This document shows, piece by piece, positions 55,700 to 64,000 of a stretch of 64,000 bases of DNA; position 1 is the first letter of the stretch, and each line of letters begins with the position of its first letter. Origin of the DNA: Sporosarcina ureae (GTDB taxonomy: Bacteria > Bacillota > Bacilli > Bacillales_A > Planococcaceae); contig NZ_CP015207.1 of the NCBI RefSeq assembly GCF_002101375.1, positions 620,001 through 684,000 on the forward strand. The letters run 5' to 3'. The notes beneath the pieces are model-generated. The model saw only the letters and a list, made by a program, of their open reading frames with translations, ran no database searches and was not told the origin of the DNA. The position numbers and the translations under genes are program-made.

Positions 55700-56815
55700 T
55701 TATCGTTCATTGATTGGAACATACTTTTGCATGCCTGGTCCAACGTACTCTGCACGTGGGCGGATCAAGCGGTTGTTTTCGTATTGCTCCAGGATATGTG
55801 CAATCCATCCTGAAAAACGAGAAACAGCAAAAATAGGTGTGAAAATATCATGATCGATGTCTAATGAATGATATACCGAAGCCGAGTAGAAATCAACATT
55901 TGGAGGCAATTTCTTTTCTCCAGTGACAATTGCTTCGATTTTTTCTGACATATTGTACCACTTTTCCTCACCGCGAAGAGTAGTCAATCGCTTAGACATT
56001 TCACGTAAATGCTTCGCACGTGGATCACCTTGGCGGTATACACGGTGTCCGAAGCCCATGATTTTTTCTTTGTTAGCTAGCTTTTCACGAATATATGGCT
56101 CGACCTTATCTTCATCGCCGATTTCCATTAGCATATTCATAACCGCTTCGTTTGCACCGCCATGTAATGGACCTTTAAGAGCCCCGATTGCAGCAGTAAC
56201 GCCGGAATACATATCAGATAGAGTAGCTACACATACGCGCGCTGTGAACGTTGATGCGTTCAGTTCGTGGTCTGCATGTAGTACAAGTGCTTTATTGAAT
56301 GCTTCTTCAGCGATATCAGCAGGCTCTTCCCCAGAAAGCATGTAAAGGAAGTTTGCCGCATAGCTTAAACCTTTTTTAGGTGCTACTGGCTCTTGTCCTT
56401 TTCTGATACGTGCGAATGCAGTAACTACCGTTGCAACTTTAGCCTGAAGCTTAACTGCTTTACTGTAGTTTTCTTCTGGTGACATATCTTCCGCTTTTTC
56501 ATCGTATAATCCTAGAAGTGAGACGGCTGTACGAAGTGCTGCCATTGGATGCACTTTGTCGATTGGATACGTTTTGAAGTGATCTAGAACCCCTTGTGGA
56601 ACTTCTGCGTTATCTTCTAACTGCTGTTTCAATTCAGCTAGTTCCTTTTCGTTTGGCAAACGTTTGTGCCAAAGTAAATAAACTACTTCTTCAAAACTAG
56701 CATTTTCTGCTAAATCATCAATGCCATATCCTACGTATGTAAGAGTGTCATCGATAATGGAACTGATTTGAGTTTGTGCTGCCACGATACCTTCCAAACC
56801 TTTTGTTGCTGTCAT
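55700..56815 (-). CDS. citZ: Citrate synthase
   Basis: The TCA entry enzyme, 371 residues. Catalytic stations are [26 protein letters not shown] and the Asp in [13 protein letters not shown]. It leads the TCA operon. Position next to ytvI, icd and mdh identifies CitZ as opposed to the minor CitA. A cre-like site overlaps its start region of transcription. Confidence 0.96.
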   Translation of the reverse strand: MTATKGLEGIVAAQTQISSIIDDTLTYVGYGIDDLAENASFEEVVYLLWHKRLPNEKELAELKQQLEDNAEVPQGVLDHFKTYPIDKVHPMAALRTAVSLLGLYDEKAEDMSPEENYSKAVKLQAKVATVVTAFARIRKGQEPVAPKKGLSYAANFLYMLSGEEPADIAEEAFNKALVLHADHELNASTFTARVCVATLSDMYSGVTAAIGALKGPLHGGANEAVMNMLMEIGDEDKVEPYIREKLANKEKIMGFGHRVYRQGDPRAKHLREMSKRLTTLRGEEKWYNMSEKIEAIVTGEKKLPPNVDFYSASVYHSLDIDHDIFTPIFAVSRFSGWIAHILEQYENNRLIRPRAEYVGPGMQKYVPINER

Positions 56816-56897
56816 GATATTCGCTCCTTCTTCCCAGTTTGGTCATCTCCTGAAGCGGAGTGCAGAACGATGACCATCTGCTAAATTATATTTTTAT

Positions 56898-56946
56898 CTA
56901 AAACGCTTACAAAGACCATTATAAGCAACTTTAACGGTTTTGTGAA
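56898..56946 (-). promoter_or_regulatory. citZ promoter with CcpA cre-like site
   Basis: Promoter TTCACA (56941-56946), 17-bp spacer, TATAAT (56918-56923). TGTAAGCGTTTTAG (56898-56911) matches the cre consensus TGWAARCGYTWWCA at 12 of 14 positions and lies at about +1 to +14, where it would block transcription on preferred sugars. Confidence 0.72.
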
Positions 56947-56998
56947 TGGTTAAGATGTTTTTTATTTATTATTACCCGAAAGGAATGGACAAATCCGC

Positions 56999-57964
56999 AT
57001 GATTTCCGTCGACTCCAAGCGTTTCCAAACCTATGTCCGTCAATGGTTACCGGCTGTATTAATCGTCATTTCTCTCATCGTGATTCCACCCGTAGGATTT
57101 GCGATAGTTTTCGCTTTCTTCACTGCTCCGCTCATGAATTCTTTAATTGCCCTTACAAAACTGCCGGCTTTTTTAGCTGCTTTACTCATAATGGGGGTGC
57201 TTGCCTCTTTAGTATACACCTTCCTATTCCTATCAATCAATGGATTGATTTCTGTCATTTGGACGATGGAAGATCAATTAGGGGTAATTATCGAAATGAT
57301 GGATAGTCAAGGATGGAACCTACACGCGGCGGCAGAACAATTTATCCAATTAAGTCATGAAGCGATGGAAGGAATCATTAGTTTACTACAAAGAATGTTC
57401 CAGCAGATTTTTAGTACTTTTTTATTTATTATCGCGTACTTCTTCGCATTACGAGAAAGTGCTACCAATCGTTTTTGGTTTTTAGTGTACTTTCCTAAAA
57501 ACTTCAGACAGGTAGCACGTAGGATTTTCGATAGGTCAAGCCGTTTGATGGGACATTTCTTTTCCGTTCAGATCCGATTATTTTTCATGACGTTTATTCT
57601 AATGGCCGCCGGTTTTTGGCTGTTGGATTTCGAGTCCTTCTTAACTAAAGCATTTCTGATTTCATTGGTCGATAGCATTCCATTCCTAGGGATCGGTCTG
57701 GTGTTTTTACCGATGATTGCCTTTTCCTTCTATATTGATGACATGCATTCGGCTATTGGCTTATTAGTTCTATACATCATTTTATTAGTGTGTAGGCAAA
57801 TGATTGAATCCATTCTTTGGGCACATGCATTTAAATTACGCACTGTCCATTCATTTGTCATTACCGCTTGTGCTGTTTATTTATTCGGATTATACGGCAT
57901 CATGTTTTTACCATTCTTCTTATTTATCGCGTTGAAAGTTAAAGAACATCCTACATTTACATAA
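56999..57964 (+). CDS. ytvI: AI-2E family (YtvI-like) membrane permease
   Basis: A 321-residue protein with about 7-8 membrane segments in the AI-2E/TerC-like permease layout: a double N-terminal hairpin, a central soluble part (about 95-130) and the C-terminal half with DSIPFLGIGLVFLPMIAF. Position next to citZ matches B. subtilis ytvI; the transported compound is not known. It is divergent from citZ and convergent with fxsA, overlapping it by 8 bases. Confidence 0.83.
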   Translation: MISVDSKRFQTYVRQWLPAVLIVISLIVIPPVGFAIVFAFFTAPLMNSLIALTKLPAFLAALLIMGVLASLVYTFLFLSINGLISVIWTMEDQLGVIIEMMDSQGWNLHAAAEQFIQLSHEAMEGIISLLQRMFQQIFSTFLFIIAYFFALRESATNRFWFLVYFPKNFRQVARRIFDRSSRLMGHFFSVQIRLFFMTFILMAAGFWLLDFESFLTKAFLISLVDSIPFLGIGLVFLPMIAFSFYIDDMHSAIGLLVLYIILLVCRQMIESILWAHAFKLRTVHSFVITACAVYLFGLYGIMFLPFFLFIALKVKEHPTFT

Positions 57965-58340
57965 CACGGATTTGACCGTTGCGTATTTTATTGTAGATCC
58001 ACTTGACGATAAATGGGTACAGTATTTTGCGCGGGCCACTGAACAATAATACGAATCCAATAATGTCCGTAATAAAACCAGGTATTAGCAATAATAAACC
58101 ACCTAGTAAAATACACACACTGTCTACTAATGCTTTACCTGGAGTTTCTCTATTGGCCATACGGACTTGTAAATCGCGCCATGCACGAAGCCCTTGTTTC
58201 TTCGCTAGATAAGCGCCACCAACTCCCGTTACGACAATAATCAAAATCGTAGGCAGGATACCGAGTGTTTTGCCTGAAACCATTAATAAAGCCAGCTCAG
58301 TTGTCGGTACAATAATAAATAATGCTACTAACCATTTCAT
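57957..58340 (-). CDS. fxsA: FxsA family cytoplasmic membrane protein
   Basis: A 127-residue protein with three to four hydrophobic segments and the FxsA pattern (VPTTELALLM near the start, LLLIPGFITDIIGF in the middle). E. coli FxsA reduces exclusion of phage T7; the native role in Firmicutes is unknown. The C-terminus is basic. Its 3' end overlaps ytvI by 8 bases on the opposite strand. Confidence 0.88.
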   Translation of the reverse strand: MKWLVALFIIVPTTELALLMVSGKTLGILPTILIIVVTGVGGAYLAKKQGLRAWRDLQVRMANRETPGKALVDSVCILLGGLLLLIPGFITDIIGFVLLFSGPRKILYPFIVKWIYNKIRNGQIRVM

Positions 58341-58353
58341 ATAGTGACCTCCA

Positions 58354-58390
58354 AAAAAGACCGCTTTCTCTTAACGAGAAGCGGTCTGTA
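58354..58390. terminator. Terminator after pyk
   Basis: AGACCGCTTCTCG / CGAGAAAGCGGTCT-type stem with one bulge, followed by six T residues on the minus strand. Confidence 0.82.
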
Positions 58391-58395
58391 TATTT

Positions 58396-60156
58396 TTACA
58401 ATACTTTTGCGTGACCGTTGTAGATGACGCCACTCGCTGCGTCCATTGTGATGTCACTGCCATTTTTAATAACAGATGTAATATTTTCCACACCTACGAT
58501 AACAGGTATACCAAGACTCAAACCAACTACCGCGGCATGACTAGTCAAACCGCCCGTTTCTGTAATGATACCTGCGCATCGTTCGAGCGCCGCAAACATA
58601 TCACGGTCTGTAGAATGTGTAACCATGATGTCGCCTTCTTTAATTTGTGTCAATGCTTCTTGTGAATTCTTGATGATTTTCGCTTTACCGAAAGCAACGT
58701 TTTTGCCGATGCCTTGTCCTCGACCGATTAAATCACCGATCACATGTAATTTCATCAAGTTCGTTGTACCCGCTTCACCAACCGGAACCCCCGCTGTGAT
58801 TATGACTACATCCCCATGCGTTACATATTGGTTTTTCACACTCTCTTCGACTGATTCCTGAAGGATCCCGTCAATGTCGAGCGCTTTCTTTCCAATGATT
58901 GGATACACTCCCCAAACTAGTGTTAGTTTATTGGAAATAACTTCAGAACGTGTAACCGCAATAATGGGAACACCTGGACGGTATTTCGCGATCATCGTCG
59001 CGGTATGACCACTTTCAGTTGGTGCTAAAATCGCTTTTACATTCAAGTTTAGTGCTGTATAAGCCGCTGCTTGTCCAATTGCCTCTGTCAGATTCCCTTC
59101 TTTTTCTCTCGTTCTTGTGGAAACGACAGAATGGAAGTCCATAGATTCTTCAGTAGATAAAGCAATTTTGCACATTACTTTTACAGATTCGACCGGATAT
59201 AATCCAGCCGCCGTTTCACCCGAAAGCATGATAGCATCCGACCCGTCTAAAATAGCATTGGCTACATCGCTTGCCTCCGCACGTGTAGGACGTGGGTTTC
59301 TTTGCATAGAATCCAACATTTGAGTGGCTGTAATAACCGGCTTACCATATTGGTTGCATTTACGAATCATCATTTTTTGTACTAAAGGAACTTCTTCAGC
59401 TGGAATTTCTACTCCTAGATCTCCACGAGCAACCATCAGACCATCAGATAATTGCAGGATTGCATCGAGGTTGTCGACACCTTCCTGGTTTTCAATCTTC
59501 GGTACGATATGGATATGTCCACCATTATTATTTTCAAGTAGTTCACGGATTTGAATGACGTCAGATGCACGACGTACAAACGAAGCCGCGATAAAATCGA
59601 CGCCTTGTTCAATACCGAACAAGATATCTTCTTTGTCTTTATCCGTAATTCCCGGTAATTGAACGGAAACATTCGGAACGTTGACGCCTTTATTATCTTT
59701 TAAAGGACCGGCGTTGATCACTTTTGTGTGGATCAAACCTTTTTCCGTATCTTTGCCTGTTACTTCAAGTTCAATTAACCCATCATCTAAAAGGACAAAC
59801 GAACCACGGTCGACATCATGAATTAACTTTTCGTACGTAACAGAAAATGTTTCAGCAGTACCGAGTACTTCTTGCATCGAAATGTCTACTGCTTGTCCAC
59901 GTACCAATTCGATTTGACCATCTTTCATTTTATGCGTCCGAATTTCAGGACCTTTAGTATCAAGTAAAATTCCTACTACTTTTTCTTTTTCAGCTGCCGC
60001 TTTGCGGATTCTTTCGATACGTACTTTATGCTCTTCTTGGGTGCCATGGGAGAAGTTCAGGCGTGCTACGTTCATCCCTGCGTCAATCAGCTTTAAAAGT
60101 CCATCATATGATTCACTTGCCGGGCCGATTGTACACACAATTTTTGTCTTTCTCAC
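58396..60156 (-). CDS. pyk: Pyruvate kinase with C-terminal PEP-utilizing domain
   Basis: The last step of glycolysis, 586 residues. The catalytic barrel has [21 protein letters not shown] and [12 protein letters not shown]; an added C-terminal domain of about 110 residues carries [13 protein letters not shown], the phospho-His-type motif of PEP-utilizing enzymes, typical of Bacillus Pyk. Translation starts at GTG with GAGGAGCG upstream. It follows pfkA by 38 bases, forming a pfkA-pyk unit. Confidence 0.97.
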   Translation of the reverse strand: MRKTKIVCTIGPASESYDGLLKLIDAGMNVARLNFSHGTQEEHKVRIERIRKAAAEKEKVVGILLDTKGPEIRTHKMKDGQIELVRGQAVDISMQEVLGTAETFSVTYEKLIHDVDRGSFVLLDDGLIELEVTGKDTEKGLIHTKVINAGPLKDNKGVNVPNVSVQLPGITDKDKEDILFGIEQGVDFIAASFVRRASDVIQIRELLENNNGGHIHIVPKIENQEGVDNLDAILQLSDGLMVARGDLGVEIPAEEVPLVQKMMIRKCNQYGKPVITATQMLDSMQRNPRPTRAEASDVANAILDGSDAIMLSGETAAGLYPVESVKVMCKIALSTEESMDFHSVVSTRTREKEGNLTEAIGQAAAYTALNLNVKAILAPTESGHTATMIAKYRPGVPIIAVTRSEVISNKLTLVWGVYPIIGKKALDIDGILQESVEESVKNQYVTHGDVVIITAGVPVGEAGTTNLMKLHVIGDLIGRGQGIGKNVAFGKAKIIKNSQEALTQIKEGDIMVTHSTDRDMFAALERCAGIITETGGLTSHAAVVGLSLGIPVIVGVENITSVIKNGSDITMDAASGVIYNGHAKVL

Positions 60157-60194
60157 TACTTATCGCTCCTCTGCGTCATGTCGACTCTGACTAA

Positions 60195-61172
<978 letters not shown>

Positions 61173-61192
61173 TCATGACTTGTATGTACGAG

Positions 61193-61220
61193 CAAAAGAT
61201 GCGGTTGCCCGCATCTTTTA
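61193..61220 (-). terminator. Hairpin between accA and pfkA
   Basis: AAAAGATGCGG / CCGCATCTTTT with a 4-base loop, overlapping the accA stop; a short T-run (TTTTGC) suggests partial termination. Confidence 0.6.
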
Positions 61221-62171
61221 TTCCGAAAAGACGCCAATATTCCGGAATTTATTGTATCGATTATCTATCAATTCATCTGCTGTCAATTCGCATAATGTCT
61301 TCAATGATCTTCGTAGCGTAGAACGGATTTCTAAAGACTGTTTGTTTGCATCACGATGTGCTCCGCCAAGTACTTCGGGAATGATCTCATCAATAATATT
61401 CATCTCTTTCAAATCGGGTGCAGTGATTTTCATCGCTTCCGCCGCTTGTTTAGCAAGTGAAGGATCTTTCCACAAAATAGACGCTGCACCTTCAGGTGAA
61501 ATAACAGAGTACGTGGAGTTTTCGAGCATATGGATATGGTTTGCTACACCTAGAGCGAGCGCACCTCCACTACCTCCCTCTCCAATAACGATGGAGATTA
61601 CAGGGACTTTCAAACCAGCCATTTCAACTAAATTACGTGCAATTGCTTCACTCTGTCCACGTTCTTCTGCCGCTTTACCAGGATATGCACCTTTTGTATC
61701 GATGAAACAAATAATAGGACGATGGAATTTTTCTGCTTGCTTCATTAGGCGAAGCGCTTTTCGATATCCTTCAGGATGTGGCATACCAAAGTTTCTTTTA
61801 ACATTTTCTTTAGTGTCTTTTCCACGCTGATGTCCAATGATGGTTATAGGCATTTCTTCAAATGAAGCGATTCCACCGATTATGGCTTCATCATCTCCAA
61901 AGTTGCGATCTCCATGAAATTCGATAAAATCTTCGAACAAACGAGTAATATAATCCATTGTCGTCGGTCTTTCAGGGTGTCGGGCAACTTGTACGCGATC
62001 CCAAGGCTCCATACTTTCATAGATATCTGTTTCCAATTTAGCTAGACGATTTTTCAAATTGACGATTTCAGAGGAAAGATCTACGTCATTAACTGCAGTA
62101 TACTCTTCTAGTTCATTAATTTTTTCACGTAGTTTTACGATAGGTTCTTCAAATGCAAGTGTCTTACTCAT
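61218..62171 (-). CDS. accA: Acetyl-CoA carboxylase carboxyltransferase subunit alpha
   Basis: With AccD it transfers carboxyl from biotin to acetyl-CoA, the first step of fatty-acid synthesis. A 317-residue protein with [31 protein letters not shown] and the oxyanion region [11 protein letters not shown]. Its start overlaps the accD stop by four bases (ATGA), so the two subunits are translationally coupled. Confidence 0.97.
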   Translation of the reverse strand: MSKTLAFEEPIVKLREKINELEEYTAVNDVDLSSEIVNLKNRLAKLETDIYESMEPWDRVQVARHPERPTTMDYITRLFEDFIEFHGDRNFGDDEAIIGGIASFEEMPITIIGHQRGKDTKENVKRNFGMPHPEGYRKALRLMKQAEKFHRPIICFIDTKGAYPGKAAEERGQSEAIARNLVEMAGLKVPVISIVIGEGGSGGALALGVANHIHMLENSTYSVISPEGAASILWKDPSLAKQAAEAMKITAPDLKEMNIIDEIIPEVLGGAHRDANKQSLEIRSTLRRSLKTLCELTADELIDNRYNKFRNIGVFSE

Positions 62172-63040
62172 ACAAGTACAGCCCCCTTTCGTGCGTGAAG
62201 CTTCAAGATTTTACTCATTTCTTCTGGCATATCATTACGATGGACTACTGCGTCTAATTGTCCGTGACTCAATAAGAACTCGGCTGTCTGGAAATCTTCA
62301 GGCAGTTTTTCACGTACGGTTTGTTCAATTACCCGACGCCCTGCAAATCCGATCAAAGCTTTTGGCTCGGCTAAGTTAATATCACCAACTGAGGCAAAAC
62401 TCGCAGATACGCCACCTGTTGTTGGGTACGTCATGATGGAAATATACAATAAACCTTTATTTGCATGTCTTTCAAGCGCAACACTTACTTTAGCCATCTG
62501 CATCAAACTGATTACGCCTTCTTGCATACGGGCGCCGCCACTTGCGGAAAAGATCATCATTGGAATCCCTAATTCAGTAGCTTTCTCTACAGCTCTAGTG
62601 ATTTTTTCGCCAACAACCGATCCCATTGATCCCATACGGAAATGTGCATCCATGACCGCAACAGCTACTTGTGTACCTTGAATTTTTCCGACACCCGTTA
62701 GCACAGCTTCATTTAAACCTGTTGCTTTTGCATCGGCTTCTACTTTTTCTGTGTAAGAAGGGAAATCTAGCGGATTCTCTGTTTTCAAATGATCGTCCAT
62801 TGATTCAAAGCTACCCTCATCAAATAAGTGATCGATCCGTTCTTGTGCCGTCATCTTATAATGATGCTGGCAAGAAGGGCAAACTTTACCATTCTTCAAC
62901 AAGTCTTTTGTCAAAATCACGTGCTTGCACTCCGGACATTTCGTCATAATTCCTTCTGGCACATCTGCTTTACTCTTGGCAGAAGGCATTGTATGTTGGT
63001 CAACTTTTGGTTTCTTTTTGAATAATTCTTTGATACTCAT
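62168..63040 (-). CDS. accD: Acetyl-CoA carboxylase carboxyltransferase subunit beta
   Basis: A 290-residue partner of AccA. The N-terminal zinc ribbon uses C35, C38, C54 and C57 (CPEC ... CPSC), and the crotonase-like fold includes [12 protein letters not shown] and [13 protein letters not shown]. It overlaps the FadR-type regulator gene upstream by four bases. Confidence 0.97.
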   Translation of the reverse strand: MSIKELFKKKPKVDQHTMPSAKSKADVPEGIMTKCPECKHVILTKDLLKNGKVCPSCQHHYKMTAQERIDHLFDEGSFESMDDHLKTENPLDFPSYTEKVEADAKATGLNEAVLTGVGKIQGTQVAVAVMDAHFRMGSMGSVVGEKITRAVEKATELGIPMMIFSASGGARMQEGVISLMQMAKVSVALERHANKGLLYISIMTYPTTGGVSASFASVGDINLAEPKALIGFAGRRVIEQTVREKLPEDFQTAEFLLSHGQLDAVVHRNDMPEEMSKILKLHARKGAVLV

Positions 63041-63699
63041 TCTATTTCCCTTCTTTCTCCCTCAACTTGATTCATCCATTTTTCATAACAAATTAAGGCT
63101 TTTTCCTTATTACCTGCCATCATTTCATCCAGCAGTTCATGCACTATAGCTATTTCCTCATCAGCCTCAATAGCTATATCAAAAGAAACACCGCTATACT
63201 GTTTCAGTAAAAACCAAATTTTCAAGGAGAGTCGATTTTCAGTAGCGACAATGGTTTCGCGCACCATATCTTCACGCAAAAACACGGATTCTCCTTCTCT
63301 CAACTTACTTTGCATACCTACCCAAACAGGCAGCATGCGCAGTTCTTCATTTTCTGTGACCGTTGTAATAGCGGCCCGCTCATGGATCATCCTAGTTTCA
63401 ACTACATCTTGGATGGACCGTGCTTGCTGCATAATAAACGTCGAGAGAACTTCCACTAATTGATGTTTTTTGAAATCGGATAGGAACGTCCCTTCACCTC
63501 GCCTCGTCTCAATGAGGCCTAGCAATTCCATACTTCTTAACGCCTCGCGTACTGCTGTTCTACTTACTTGTAGCTTCTCTGCTAGGTGACGTTCAGATGG
63601 TAACCTATCGCCATATTCGATTTTTTGTTCGCTAATCAGTGATTGCAGTTCTCCGATAATATCCAAAAAACGCTTGGATGATGATTGTGAATTTTGCAT
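63037..63699 (-). CDS. FadR-type GntR-family transcriptional regulator
   Basis: A 220-residue regulator: N-terminal winged helix ([28 protein letters not shown], about 25-55) and a C-terminal helical FCD-type ligand domain. Translationally coupled to accD (ATGA overlap), so it probably tunes malonyl-CoA supply; the effector is unknown. A perfect palindrome GTGGTCAGACCAC of the FadR-group operator type lies upstream, suggesting autoregulation. Its AAGGAG ribosome site sits in a small palindrome (AGGAG-TT-CTCCT). Confidence 0.88.
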   Translation of the reverse strand: MQNSQSSSKRFLDIIGELQSLISEQKIEYGDRLPSERHLAEKLQVSRTAVREALRSMELLGLIETRRGEGTFLSDFKKHQLVEVLSTFIMQQARSIQDVVETRMIHERAAITTVTENEELRMLPVWVGMQSKLREGESVFLREDMVRETIVATENRLSLKIWFLLKQYSGVSFDIAIEADEEIAIVHELLDEMMAGNKEKALICYEKWMNQVEGERREIE

Positions 63700-63731
63700 G
63701 AGGAGAACTCCTTTTTCATACCTTCAACAGA

Positions 63732-63783
63732 GTGGTCTGACCACCCTGCATACAAGCATACAAAAAAGTCGGCACCACGTAAA
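63732..63783 (-). promoter_or_regulatory. Promoter and operator of the fadR-accDA operon
   Basis: Minus-strand promoter TTTACG (63778-63783), 17-bp spacer, TATGCT (63755-63760). Just downstream is the perfect 13-base palindrome GTGGTCTGACCAC (63732-63744, plus strand), fitting the TGGTCnGACCA operator class of FadR-group GntR proteins. Confidence 0.65.
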
Positions 63784-63861
63784 GCAATTTCGTGAAATTA
63801 CAAGTGTTTTTATTTCGTCATTTTTCTTACCGACTGAACGCTCGCTTACTAAAAAGTCGAA

Positions 63862-63904
63862 GTATGGTCAATCGTGACGTGGATTGCGTCATGATTGACC
63901 ATAG
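63862..63904 (-). terminator. Long inverted repeat upstream of the fadR-accDA operon
   Basis: TATGGTCAATC / GATTGACCATA arms, extended inward by TGACG/CGTCA across a G-T pair, giving a stem of about 17 bp with a 7-base loop. On the minus strand CTTCGACTTTTT follows. It is most simply the terminator of the upstream gene (probable dnaE). Its arms contain TGGTC/GACCA half-sites like those of the operator at 63732. Confidence 0.65.
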
Positions 63905-63935
63905 TGGACTGTACTAGTATTTTCTAAACGTTTTT

Positions 63936-64000
63936 TTATTCTCCCGAAAGATTGAGCGGCAATACTTGTTCTACTATAAGTTGAACGGATTGATTTCGGA
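63936..64000 (-). CDS. Probable C-terminal end of dnaE (partial)
   Basis: The last 20 codons of a minus-strand frame cut by the window edge, ending in VQLIVEQVLPLNLSGE and a TAA at 63936-63938. The style fits the C-terminus of DNA polymerase III alpha (DnaE), which precedes the acc genes in several Bacillales, but the fragment is too short to be sure. A terminator-like inverted repeat follows. Confidence 0.4.
   Translation of the reverse strand, partial: RNQSVQLIVEQVLPLNLSGE

Overview
The window looks like a chromosomal segment of a low-GC, endospore-forming member of the Bacillales. Planococcaceae, and Sporosarcina or a close relative, is the best guess. The reasons are the Bacillus-type core order pyk-pfkA-accAD, citZ-icd-mdh-phoPR-polA-mutM-coaE-gapB-nrdR-dnaBI-thrS-infC-rpmI-rplT-ysdA/B, the CotB-like spore-coat genes, the frequent TTG/GTG starts with strong Shine-Dalgarno sites, and lineage markers that B. 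subtilis lacks at these places (diaminopimelate dehydrogenase, hflKC, a FadR-type regulator leading accDA). The genus is an inference from gene content, not from a database search. No rRNA, tRNA, prophage, insertion sequence or CRISPR was found.

Layout. 1-9 kb: metabolic singletons (small multidrug-export-like protein, argF, M42 peptidase with ddh, MFS transporter, recQ, hemerythrin, divergent pssA/psd). 9-13.7 kb: ArsB-like permease, a two-gene CotB-like spore-coat locus, a 21-bp periodic repeat array and a lipoprotein. 13.8-19.3 kb: PerR-boxed katA, a DUF368 (C55-P flippase family) protein, a PdaC-like deacetylase and trhO. 19.3-24.7 kb: pstS-C-A-B1-B2 behind an array of four PHO hexamers, preceded by an orphan PhoP-type regulator. 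24.9-35.8 kb: oxidoreductases, YumC, M3 peptidase, diguanylate cyclase, fhs, a degenerate Bacillales intergenic repeat, an XRE regulator, dUTPase and ysdB. 35.8-45.8 kb: translation and replication block, with an L20-type leader and an AUU start on infC, a threonine T-box on thrS, then dnaI, dnaB, nrdR, gapB with two CcpN boxes, coaE and mutM. 45.8-57 kb: polA, hflKC, phoPR, a MaoC-like gene and the mdh/icd/citZ TCA operon with a cre site. 57-64 kb: ytvI, fxsA, pyk, pfkA, accA, accD, a FadR-type regulator with its palindromic operator, and probably the last codons of dnaE.

How it fits together. Most of the window is central metabolism under recognisable carbon and phosphate control. Glycolysis (pfkA-pyk), gluconeogenesis (gapB, CcpN) and the TCA branch (citZ-icd-mdh, CcpA cre) meet fatty-acid initiation (accDA with FadR). 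Phosphate uptake (pst) is 28 kb from phoPR, but two PhoP-like regulators with nearly identical recognition helices occur in the window. The less ordinary items are the 21-bp array at about 13 kb, the orphan PhoP paralogue, a PhoR without an extracellular sensor domain, hflKC inserted between phoR and polA, and the CotB-like locus with a hairpin between its two genes. I did not find a clearly new multi-gene system.
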